The translations under genes and the position numbers were made by a program. From contig NZ_JACFYZ010000004.1 in the NCBI RefSeq assembly GCF_015712065.1, positions 1 to 64,000 of the forward strand: a stretch of 64,000 nucleotides of DNA. The letters are read 5' to 3'. Positions 38,901 to 45,809 of this stretch are shown in pieces. The notes beneath the pieces were generated by a model that did no database searches, was not told the origin of the DNA, and saw only the letters and a program-made list of their open reading frames with translations. How positions within the stretch are numbered: the first letter of the stretch is position 1; every line of letters begins with the position of its first letter. Source of the stretch: Ectopseudomonas chengduensis (GTDB taxonomy: Bacteria > Pseudomonadota > Gammaproteobacteria > Pseudomonadales > Pseudomonadaceae).

Positions 38901-38919
38901 TATCCATAGCAGCTGGATA
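38901..38919 (-). promoter_or_regulatory. inverted repeat in the probable leuA promoter
   Basis: TATCCA (38901-38906) and TGGATA (38914-38919) flank 7 bp, about 10 bp upstream of the leader ORF start. It could be an operator or the -10 region; a TTGCCA overlaps it on the minus strand. Only the repeat is seen; the role is inferred. Confidence 0.35.
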
Positions 38920-39063
38920 TGGCAATGCTTGCTTAAAAAACGCCGATTTATTGCTGAATAGCGTTTTCTGGCGGATTTTATTGCTTTGAAAGGTATGTTT
39001 TCGGCGAATCGTGTTTGAGGGAGCATGCAGGTGCTCGCTCCCTGCACCGCTTATAGTCAGCCT

Positions 39064-39729
39064 TCAATCGGCGTAGTCATATGCGCCACCTTTTTCAAGG
39101 GCTCGGCGATAAGCCGGCCTGGCATGAGTGCGTTGCAGAAAATCGCTGAGACGCGGGTGGTTGCTTAGCACTCCACGGGCGGCAGCTGCTTCAAGCGGGA
39201 AACTGAGCTGAATATCGGCAGCGCTGAAGGCATCACCGGCAAACCAGTCGTGCTCGCTCAGTTGGCTCTCCAGGTAGTCGAAATGCAGCTTCAGCTGCGG
39301 CGAGATGAACGCCTGACTGACCTTGTTCGCGATACCTCTGGCGATGGGTTTGATGAAGAACGGCATTGGCGCGCTGCGCAGCTTGTCGAAGACCAGCTTG
39401 AGCAACAGTGGTGGCATCGCCGAGCCTTCGGCGTAATGCAGCCAGTAGCGGCAGCGCAGGCGTTCCGGGCTGCCGGCGGCAGGCAGCAACCAATCGCCAT
39501 AGCGCTCGGCCAGGTATTCGATGATGGCGCCCGATTCGGCCAGGGTCAGCTCGCCATCGGTGATCAGCGGCGATTTGCCCAGAGGATGCACCTGGCGCAG
39601 CTCGGCAGGGGCGAGCATGGTCTGCGGGTCGCGCTGGTAGTGCTTGATCTGGTAGTCGATACCAATCTCTTCGAGCATCCAGAGAATACGTTGCGAGCGC
39701 GAGTTGTTCAGGTGATGCAGGGTAATCAT
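39064..39729 (-). CDS. glutathione S-transferase family protein
   Basis: A 221-aa GST. The thioredoxin-like N-domain (MITLHHLNNSRSQRILWMLE, VHPLGKSPLITDGELTLAES, with the Ser in LAESGAI for glutathione) is followed by an all-helical C-domain (WFAGDAFSAADIQLSFPLEA). I start at ATG 39729; the longer frame to 39756 lacks family similarity. No adjacent degradative genes suggest a substrate, so it may act in general detoxification. Confidence 0.9.
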   Translation of the reverse strand: MITLHHLNNSRSQRILWMLEEIGIDYQIKHYQRDPQTMLAPAELRQVHPLGKSPLITDGELTLAESGAIIEYLAERYGDWLLPAAGSPERLRCRYWLHYAEGSAMPPLLLKLVFDKLRSAPMPFFIKPIARGIANKVSQAFISPQLKLHFDYLESQLSEHDWFAGDAFSAADIQLSFPLEAAAARGVLSNHPRLSDFLQRTHARPAYRRALEKGGAYDYAD

Positions 39730-39797
39730 GGCAAGCTCCGACCGATTTTGGGACAAAGGCTCTGTAACACGTCGTCCAGGGGCGCACCACTAGCGTT

Positions 39798-41060
39798 TCA
39801 TTGAGCCGCCCCGTGCTGTTCGACGATGGCTGGCCGCAGTTCGCGCATGTCCGCACCGCTCGGATGCTGGAACACGCGCAGGCCGAACTCGGGGAGGATG
39901 GCCAGCAGGTGGTCGAAGATGTCCGACTGGATACCTTCGTAGGCATTCCACGCGATGGTGTTGGTGAAGCAGTAGATTTCCAGCGGCAGGCCGTCGGCAG
40001 TCGGGCTGAGCTGACGCACCAGCAGGGTCATGTTCTGGTGGATGTTCGGGTTGTGCCGCAAGTAGTGCTCGACGTACGCGCGGAAGCTGCCGATGTTGGT
40101 GATGCGCCGGGTGTTCACCGCTTCCTTGCCGTGCTCGGCCAGCTTGGTGTTCCAGTCCTGCAGTTCCTGGTCCTTGCGGTCGAGGTACTCATCCAGAAGC
40201 ATGAAGCGGCGCAGCCGTGCGATCTCCTCGTCGCTGAGGAAATGTACGCTGGTCTGATCCAGAAACAGCGCACGTTTGATTCGACGCCCACCCGACTCCT
40301 GCATGCCGCGCCAGTTCTTGAACGGGTCGGTGATGAAGCGCTTGGTCGGGATGGTGGTGATGGTCTTGTCCCAGTTCTGCACCTTGACCGTGTGCAGGGC
40401 GATATCGATCACGTCGCCGTCAGCGTTCAGCTGGGGCATTTCCACCCAGTCACCGACGCGGATGATGTCGCTGGAGGAAATCTGCACGCTGGCCACCAGC
40501 GACAGCAGGGTGTCCTGGAAGATCAACATCAGCACGGCGGCCATGGCGCCGAGGCCGGACAGCAGGATCAGCGGCGAGCGGTCGATCAGCGCCGCCACCA
40601 TAAGGATCGCGGCGATGGCGAAGATGGCAATCTTGATCACCTGCAAGTAGCCCTTGATCGGCTTCAGGTGCGCGTTGGGGCGACGCTGGTAGAGGGTGTT
40701 AAGGATATCCAGCAGCGCGCCAATGGCCATGGCGATAGTCAGCACCACGAAGGCGCCGCAGACGTTGCGCGTCACTTCCACCACGGCAGCGGGCATGCCC
40801 GGCACCAAAACCACGCCGCTGGACAGCACCAGCGCCGGCACGATGTTGGACAGGCGCTTGATGATGCCGCTTTCCTTGATCTGACCATGGCGGCCCAGGG
40901 CGGTCGCGCCGACCAGGCGGTAGATGGCGCGGACCAGGATGCGTTTGACCACCCAGTTCGACAGCCAGGCGGCGACGATCAGGGCGAGAGTAGCGGTGAG
41001 GGTGAGCAGTTCTGGCTGAGTGTTCAGCCAGTCCATCCAGGTGTTGAGCTCATTCGGCAT
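39798..41060 (-). CDS. mechanosensitive ion channel family protein (MscS type, YbdG-like)
   Basis: A 420-aa inner membrane protein with about five TM helices followed by the MscS pore helix and beta domain. The latter includes LLSGLGAMAAVLMLIFQDTL, SDIIRVGDWVEMPQLNADG and VKVQNWDKTITTIPTKRFI. The length and the GRRIKRALFLDQTSVHFLSD extension resemble E. coli YbdG (MscM), which opens on mild hypo-osmotic shock. A non-coding repeat element (41100-41241) lies directly upstream. Confidence 0.9.
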   Translation of the reverse strand: MPNELNTWMDWLNTQPELLTLTATLALIVAAWLSNWVVKRILVRAIYRLVGATALGRHGQIKESGIIKRLSNIVPALVLSSGVVLVPGMPAAVVEVTRNVCGAFVVLTIAMAIGALLDILNTLYQRRPNAHLKPIKGYLQVIKIAIFAIAAILMVAALIDRSPLILLSGLGAMAAVLMLIFQDTLLSLVASVQISSSDIIRVGDWVEMPQLNADGDVIDIALHTVKVQNWDKTITTIPTKRFITDPFKNWRGMQESGGRRIKRALFLDQTSVHFLSDEEIARLRRFMLLDEYLDRKDQELQDWNTKLAEHGKEAVNTRRITNIGSFRAYVEHYLRHNPNIHQNMTLLVRQLSPTADGLPLEIYCFTNTIAWNAYEGIQSDIFDHLLAILPEFGLRVFQHPSGADMRELRPAIVEQHGAAQ

Positions 41061-41099
41061 TTCCGGCTCCGAAGCAGGCAGGAGGGAGGGCCGGCGCGA

Positions 41100-41241
41100 A
41101 GAGCCCGCTCAAAGTCTCGCGAGCTAGAGTCATGCAAGGCAAAAACAGGCGAGGAAGCGCAGTTTACGAGCTGTAAATGAGCATTCCGAGCCTGTTTTTA
41201 ACGCAGCAGGGCCGACGCGCAGCAGACTTTGAACAGGCTCT
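41100..41241. repeat. non-coding inverted-repeat element, copy 2
   Basis: 142 bp without an ORF. The 18-bp ends, AGAGCCCGCTCAAAGTCT and the inverse of AGAGCCTGTTCAAAGTCT, differ at two positions. Internal boxes are GCAAGGC (41134-41140), AAATGAGCAT (41175-41184) and AACGCAGC (41200-41207), with a perfect inner stem AAAAACAGGC/GCCTGTTTTT (41141-41150, 41190-41199). The flanks GGCCGGC (41089-41095) and GCCGGCC (41246-41252) are themselves an inverted repeat, so the element sits in a hairpin loop. Confidence 0.8.
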
Positions 41242-41322
41242 AAGAGCCGGCCATCTTAGCTGCCGTACCCTAGCAAAAATGTTCGGTTAACCCAAACAGC
41301 TGCTATTGCAGGCTATGTATTT

Positions 41323-42183
41323 TCAGGGCTTGAACGCGCCGATGAAGATCGCCGGGTCGACCCGAGCGTCGTTGAGGCTGACGTTCCAGTGCAGGTGAGG
41401 GCCGGTGGCGCGTCCGGTGGCGCCGACCTTGCCGACATGGCCACCTCGGGCGATTTCGTCGCCAAGCTTCACGTCGATCTCGGACAGGTGGCAGAACATG
41501 CTGATCAGCCCCTGGCCGTGATCGAGGAACACTGTCTTGCCATTGAAGAAGTAGTCACCGATGAGGATCACCTTGCCGGCTGCTGGCGCCTTGATCGGTG
41601 TGCCGCGGTTGGCGGCGAAGTCCAGGCCCGAGTGCGGGTTGCGCTCTTCGCCGTTGAAGAAACGACGCAAGCCGAACGGACTGGACAGCGGGCCGTTGAC
41701 TGGTCTGTCGAACATCAGGTTGCTCGGCTGGCGTGCGCTGAACTGCTGGTAGGCGCGGGTCTGCTCGGCCAGTTCGCGTTCGATGCGTTTGAGGTTGGCG
41801 GCGTTGGGGGTGACCTGCTGCTGGTTCTTGATGGTGATGCGCTGCTCGGTGTAGTGCTTGGCACCGACCTGGAAACTCAGCTTCTGGCCGCCCTCGACCT
41901 CTATCTGCTGAGTGCCCGGTTTGACGCTGAGTGGAATGCCGACGATGGCGATCCAGCGCTTGCTGTCCTCATGCACGGTCAGCACCGGCTTGCCCTGATA
42001 GCGCACCTTGGGCGCCTGCGCCGGGTTACCCAGATCGATCACCGCCACACCACCTGGCACCGGCTTGTTCAGCAGGCGGGTGATAAAGCCTTCGGCGTGG
42101 GCGGGCAGGGCCAGACACAGAGCCAGGACGAACAGGCACAGCTTGTGTAGAAGCGGGCTCTGCCCGCGAAGCTTTTGGGTCAT
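41323..42183 (-). CDS. M23 family peptidoglycan metallopeptidase (LytM-like)
   Basis: A signal peptide (LCLFVLALCLALPAHA) leads into an N-terminal beta domain (about 35-125) and a C-terminal LytM domain. Zinc ligands are in NPHSGLDFAANRG (H-x3-D) and GPHLHWNVSL (HxH), with an extra catalytic His in ISMFCHLSEID. All key residues are present, so it should cleave peptidoglycan cross-links or serve septal turnover. ATG 42183 gives a sensible signal peptide; ATG 42228, 7 bp after xseA, is the alternative. Confidence 0.9.
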   Translation of the reverse strand: MTQKLRGQSPLLHKLCLFVLALCLALPAHAEGFITRLLNKPVPGGVAVIDLGNPAQAPKVRYQGKPVLTVHEDSKRWIAIVGIPLSVKPGTQQIEVEGGQKLSFQVGAKHYTEQRITIKNQQQVTPNAANLKRIERELAEQTRAYQQFSARQPSNLMFDRPVNGPLSSPFGLRRFFNGEERNPHSGLDFAANRGTPIKAPAAGKVILIGDYFFNGKTVFLDHGQGLISMFCHLSEIDVKLGDEIARGGHVGKVGATGRATGPHLHWNVSLNDARVDPAIFIGAFKP

Positions 42184-42234
42184 GAATGTTCGCGAGCAGC
42201 GTTCGTTCAAACGGGCAAGGGCAGGCATGTTCAG

Positions 42235-43614
42235 TTAATCCAATAGCGACAGCGTCGCCGGTTGTATGTGGTTGTCTTCGACGCGCACGTGCAGTTCGCC
42301 TTCGCCAAGGCGCGCCTTGAGGCGCTGTCCGGGCTGGGTCTGCGCGGCGCTGCGCACGGCCTGGCCGCGTTCGTCGAGGAGGATGCTGTAGCCGCGGCCA
42401 AGGGTGGCCAGCGGGCTGACGATCTGCAGTTGCGCGGCCAGCGCACCCAGTTGCTGGCGCTGGCTGCGCAATTGGCTTTGCATCGCGCGTGGCAGGTGCG
42501 CGGCCAGGCCATCCAGGCGCTGGCGCAACAGGGCCAGGTTACGCCCCGGATGCTGCGCGGCGAGGCGAGCGTCGAGGCTGGCCAGGCGCTCGCGCTGATT
42601 GGCCAGTTGCTGGTTGAAGGCACGGCGCAGGCGCATGTCCAGATCGTCCAGGCGCTGGGCTTGCTGGCGCAGTCGCTCGCCGGGGTGGCGCAGGCGTCGG
42701 CTCGTTCCTTCAAGTCGTAGACGTTCGCGAGCCAGGCGGCCCTGCATGTGCAGGACCAGGCGGCGTTGCAGGTTGTGCAGGCGCTGCACCAGCTCGCTGC
42801 TATCGGGTGCCAGCAGTTCGGCGGCGGCCGAGGGCGTCGGCGCGCGCACATCGGCGACGAAGTCGGCGATGGACACGTCCGTCTCGTGACCCACGGCGCT
42901 GACGATGGGCGTCACGCAGGCCGCCACGGCGCGGGCCACGGCCTCCTCGTTGAAGCACCACAGATCTTCCAGTGAGCCACCGCCACGGGCCAGGATCAGT
43001 GCGTCGAAACCCTGCGCCTCGGCGCGTTGCAGGGCGCGGACGATCTGCGCCGTGGCGTCACGGCCCTGTACGGCGGTGGGGATCAGGTTCAGCTCCACCT
43101 GCGGCGCGCGCCGGCGAAACACGCTGATGATGTCGCGGATCACCGCACCGGTCGGTGAGGTGACGATGCCGATGCGCTTGGGGTGAGCGGGCAGGGCGAT
43201 CTTGCGTTCGGTAGAGAACAGACCTTCGGCGCCGAGCTTCTCCTTCAGTGCCTCGAAGGCCAGGCGCAGCGCGCCGTCCCCGGCGGGCTCGACGGCGTCG
43301 AGAATCAGCTGATAATCGCCGCGCCCCTCGAACAGCGAGACCTTGCCGCGTACCTTCACCGCCAATCCGTCGCGCAGCGCCTGGCGTACGCGCGCAGCGT
43401 TCTGCCGGAACAGCGCGCAGCGCACCTGCGCCTGACTGTCTTTCAGGGTGAAGTAGATGTGGCCGGACGCTGGACGGGCGAGGTTGGAAATTTCCCCCTC
43501 GACCCAGATGCCGGCGAACACGTCTTCCAGCAGCAGGCGGGCGCGGTTGTTGAGCTGGCTGACGCTGAGCACCTCGCGGTCGAGGTTCAGGCGTGCAAAG
43601 GGATCATTGATCAT
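42235..43614 (-). CDS. xseA: exodeoxyribonuclease VII large subunit
   Basis: XseA with XseB degrades single-stranded DNA bidirectionally. The 459-aa protein has an N-terminal OB fold (LLLEDVFAGIWVEGEISNLA), a catalytic region (IGIVTSPTGAVIRDIISVFR, LILARGGGSLEDLWCFNEEA, VGHETDVSIADFVADVRAPT) and a long coiled coil. I start at ATG 43614 (MINDPFARLNLDREV); the frame opens further upstream. The small subunit gene is not in this window. Confidence 0.96.
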   Translation of the reverse strand: MINDPFARLNLDREVLSVSQLNNRARLLLEDVFAGIWVEGEISNLARPASGHIYFTLKDSQAQVRCALFRQNAARVRQALRDGLAVKVRGKVSLFEGRGDYQLILDAVEPAGDGALRLAFEALKEKLGAEGLFSTERKIALPAHPKRIGIVTSPTGAVIRDIISVFRRRAPQVELNLIPTAVQGRDATAQIVRALQRAEAQGFDALILARGGGSLEDLWCFNEEAVARAVAACVTPIVSAVGHETDVSIADFVADVRAPTPSAAAELLAPDSSELVQRLHNLQRRLVLHMQGRLARERLRLEGTSRRLRHPGERLRQQAQRLDDLDMRLRRAFNQQLANQRERLASLDARLAAQHPGRNLALLRQRLDGLAAHLPRAMQSQLRSQRQQLGALAAQLQIVSPLATLGRGYSILLDERGQAVRSAAQTQPGQRLKARLGEGELHVRVEDNHIQPATLSLLD

Positions 43615-43657
43615 GGGGCGGCATGATAAGCCGAGAGGCCCGCAGGTGCGACCTTCA

Positions 43658-44536
43658 TCAGGTGTCCTGCAGCAGACGCTCGAGCAACCAGGCTGCGACC
43701 GGGCCGAGTTCGCGCTGGCGTGACCAGATGGCGTCCACCGTGACCCGCCGTGGCCAACCACTGCAGGGCAGTTCATGCAGGCCACCGAAGCCGTAGGCGT
43801 CGACCAGTTGTCGTGGCAGTTCGGCCCAGCCGAAGCCCAGGCGCGCCATCTCCAGCAGCATCAGGTAGTCCGGTGCGGCCCAGCAACGTCCGCCGCTGCC
43901 GGGCAGGTCATCGGTATTGGCATCGTCATGGGCGACGCTGCTCAGACGCAGCAAGCGCCAGCGCGACAAGTCGTCCTGGCGTACCTGAGCCAGCCTGCTC
44001 AGCGGATGGTCCTTGGCCACGAACAGACCGAACTCGCTGCTCATTTCCAGGCGGGCGTGGGCGATATGCGGCGGGTAGGTCGGTTGCGCGCCTAGCAGCC
44101 CCAACTGCGCGCGGCCCTGAGTAACCAGATCGAGTACATCGGCCTGTTCGGCGATCAGGCTCTCGAACTGCAAGTCGGGGAAGCGCTGATCCAGCTCCTG
44201 CAGGCGAACTTCGTATTGTTTCGGCTGATACGCATCGGACAGAGCCAGGGTCAGGCGCGCTTCCTGGCCTCTGGCCAAACCGGCCGCGTGTCGCGCCAGG
44301 CGGTCGCTGGCACAGAGCACCTCTTCGGCGTGGGCCAGCAGGCTGGCCCCGGCTTCGGTCAGTTGCAATGTGCGTGGGCCGCGCTCGAACAGCGTCACGC
44401 CCAGGTCGATTTCCAGGCGCGCAACGGCCTCGCTGATAGTCGACTGGCTCTTGCCCAGGCGCCGCGCCGCAGCGCTGAGCGAGCCGCAGTTGGCGGCCTG
44501 AGCGAAGGCTTGCAGCGATTCAGGTGAAATATTCAT
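43658..44536 (-). CDS. LysR family transcriptional regulator
   Basis: A 292-aa LTTR: an N-terminal winged helix (NISPESLQAFAQAANCGSLS, LGKSQSTISEAVARLEIDLG, LFERGPRTLQLTEAG) and a two-lobed effector domain (LTLALSDAYQPKQYEVRLQE). The start is ATG 44536; the longer frame would overlap the promoter region. It is divergent from the PACE efflux gene, 88 bp away, the classic arrangement for an activator of that gene. Confidence 0.93.
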   Translation of the reverse strand: MNISPESLQAFAQAANCGSLSAAARRLGKSQSTISEAVARLEIDLGVTLFERGPRTLQLTEAGASLLAHAEEVLCASDRLARHAAGLARGQEARLTLALSDAYQPKQYEVRLQELDQRFPDLQFESLIAEQADVLDLVTQGRAQLGLLGAQPTYPPHIAHARLEMSSEFGLFVAKDHPLSRLAQVRQDDLSRWRLLRLSSVAHDDANTDDLPGSGGRCWAAPDYLMLLEMARLGFGWAELPRQLVDAYGFGGLHELPCSGWPRRVTVDAIWSRQRELGPVAAWLLERLLQDT

Positions 44537-44624
44537 ATCGGTTTTGCCGATGGCAGCTGCCTTTGGGTTGGCTGATATTCCGATGATCATAACGCTCGTC
44601 GTCACTTATCACGAGGTTCGCTTC

Positions 44625-45092
44625 ATGACTCAGCCCCTGCCGCGCTCCCTGCGCGAGCGCATCGGTCACGCTCTGGCCTTCGAGACCATCGCCGTGCTCA
44701 TCTGCGCGCCGACCATGGCCTGGTTCATGGACAAGCCACTGCTGCACCTGGGTGTGCTGACCCTGATGTTCTCCACCGTGGCGATGCTGTGGAACATGCT
44801 GTTCAACTACTTGTTCGACCGCGCACAGAGTCGTCTGGGCTTCGAGCGCGGCTTGTGGGCGCGGGTCAGTCATGCGCTGCTGTTCGAAGTGGGGTTGATC
44901 GTCGTACTGGTGCCTCTGGCTGCCTGGTGGCTGTCGATTGGTCTGCTCGAGGCGTTGCTGCTGGATATCGTGCTGATCCTGTTCTTCCTGCCGTACACCC
45001 TGGCATTCAACTGGGTTTATGACGTATTGCGTGCTCGCTGGGTGGCCCGCCGTGAAGCACAGGCGACTGCTGTGATTTGTCGCGGGGCTTGA
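44625..45092 (+). CDS. PACE family efflux transporter (AceI-like)
   Basis: A 155-aa protein made of two tandem bacterial transmembrane-pair domains, four helices in all (LAFETIAVLICAPTMAWFMD, LTLMFSTVAMLWNMLFNYLF, LLFEVGLIVVLVPLAAWWLS, LLLDIVLILFFLPYTLAFNW). Both repeats keep the acidic residue after (H)ALxFE and the N-x-x-(F/Y)D pattern. AceI in Acinetobacter exports chlorhexidine and polyamines by proton antiport. The divergent LysR gene matches the usual PACE context. Confidence 0.92.
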   Translation: MTQPLPRSLRERIGHALAFETIAVLICAPTMAWFMDKPLLHLGVLTLMFSTVAMLWNMLFNYLFDRAQSRLGFERGLWARVSHALLFEVGLIVVLVPLAAWWLSIGLLEALLLDIVLILFFLPYTLAFNWVYDVLRARWVARREAQATAVICRGA

Positions 45093-45147
45093 TTTGCCGG
45101 CGGCAGCGCCTAAGCTGCCGCCTTTCTTCGCCGACCGTTCGAACACC

Positions 45148-45702
45148 ATGACCGCGCAACTGATCCTCGTCCCGCAGATATCCACGCTTCCCGCCCACGA
45201 GCAAAAGGCCCAGGCCATGCTGCGCTGGCTGGTCAAGCGGGAGATCGTCGAGGCGTTGCCGACCACCTGCGGCCAGGGCGGCAACGGTATGGCCTACGCC
45301 ATCGGGCCGGGTGCCCGACGTATCGCTCAGCGCCCAGAGTTGCTGCCCTATGGCCAGGCGCACAATGGCCTGGAAATCATCACCCACCGCTGCATCTATG
45401 TGCCGACACGCGGCTTCCTCGAAGAAGCGGGCTGTGCCGAATGCCGCAGGGAAGTCGGCGTGCCGCTGTTCGACAGCCTGGAGGTGTGGTGGCCAGGGGA
45501 AACCGACAACTTCACCTGCCCGGAATGCGGGCATGAAGATGACATCAACGGCTTCCTGTTTCTGCAGCCATGCGGCTTTTCCAACCTGGGTTTCATCTTC
45601 AACGGCTGGGCAGAGGCCGGCCTGCGCCCGGCGTTCGTCGAGGAGTTCGGCGAACGCTTGGGCTTTGCCGTGAGGCAGGTGCGGGTCGACGATCCGGCTT
45701 GA
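45148..45702 (+). CDS. conserved hypothetical protein with zinc-ribbon-like cysteines (184 aa)
   Basis: An unrecognised protein starting at ATG 45148 (MTAQLILVPQIST). The middle has two CxxC pairs (EAGCAECRREVG and FTCPECGHEDDING) about 32 residues apart, which suggest a bound zinc. The C-terminus is hydrophobic and aromatic (FLFLQPCGFSNLGFIFNGWA). Database names such as sugar ABC transporter ATPase have been used for similar proteins, but no Walker motif is present, so that name would be wrong. Confidence 0.75.
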   Translation: MTAQLILVPQISTLPAHEQKAQAMLRWLVKREIVEALPTTCGQGGNGMAYAIGPGARRIAQRPELLPYGQAHNGLEIITHRCIYVPTRGFLEEAGCAECRREVGVPLFDSLEVWWPGETDNFTCPECGHEDDINGFLFLQPCGFSNLGFIFNGWAEAGLRPAFVEEFGERLGFAVRQVRVDDPA

Positions 45703-45718
45703 GCGGTTTTTAGCCGAT

Positions 45719-45780
45719 TGTGGGAGGGGCTTTAGCCGCGACTTCATATGGTTTCAGTCGCCGCTGAAGCGCCTCCCACA
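45719..45780. repeat. Pseudomonas REP palindrome
   Basis: Two inverted arms of 24 nt, TGTGGGAGGGGCTTTAGC... at 45719-45742 and ...GCTGAAGCGCCTCCCACA at 45757-45780, with three mismatches. TGTGGGAGGC-GCTT-type arms are the common REP of Pseudomonas. It sits between convergent genes and may help termination. Confidence 0.85.
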
Positions 45781-45809
45781 GGCGCTCAGCAGTTGTAATC
45801 GGGATCAGC

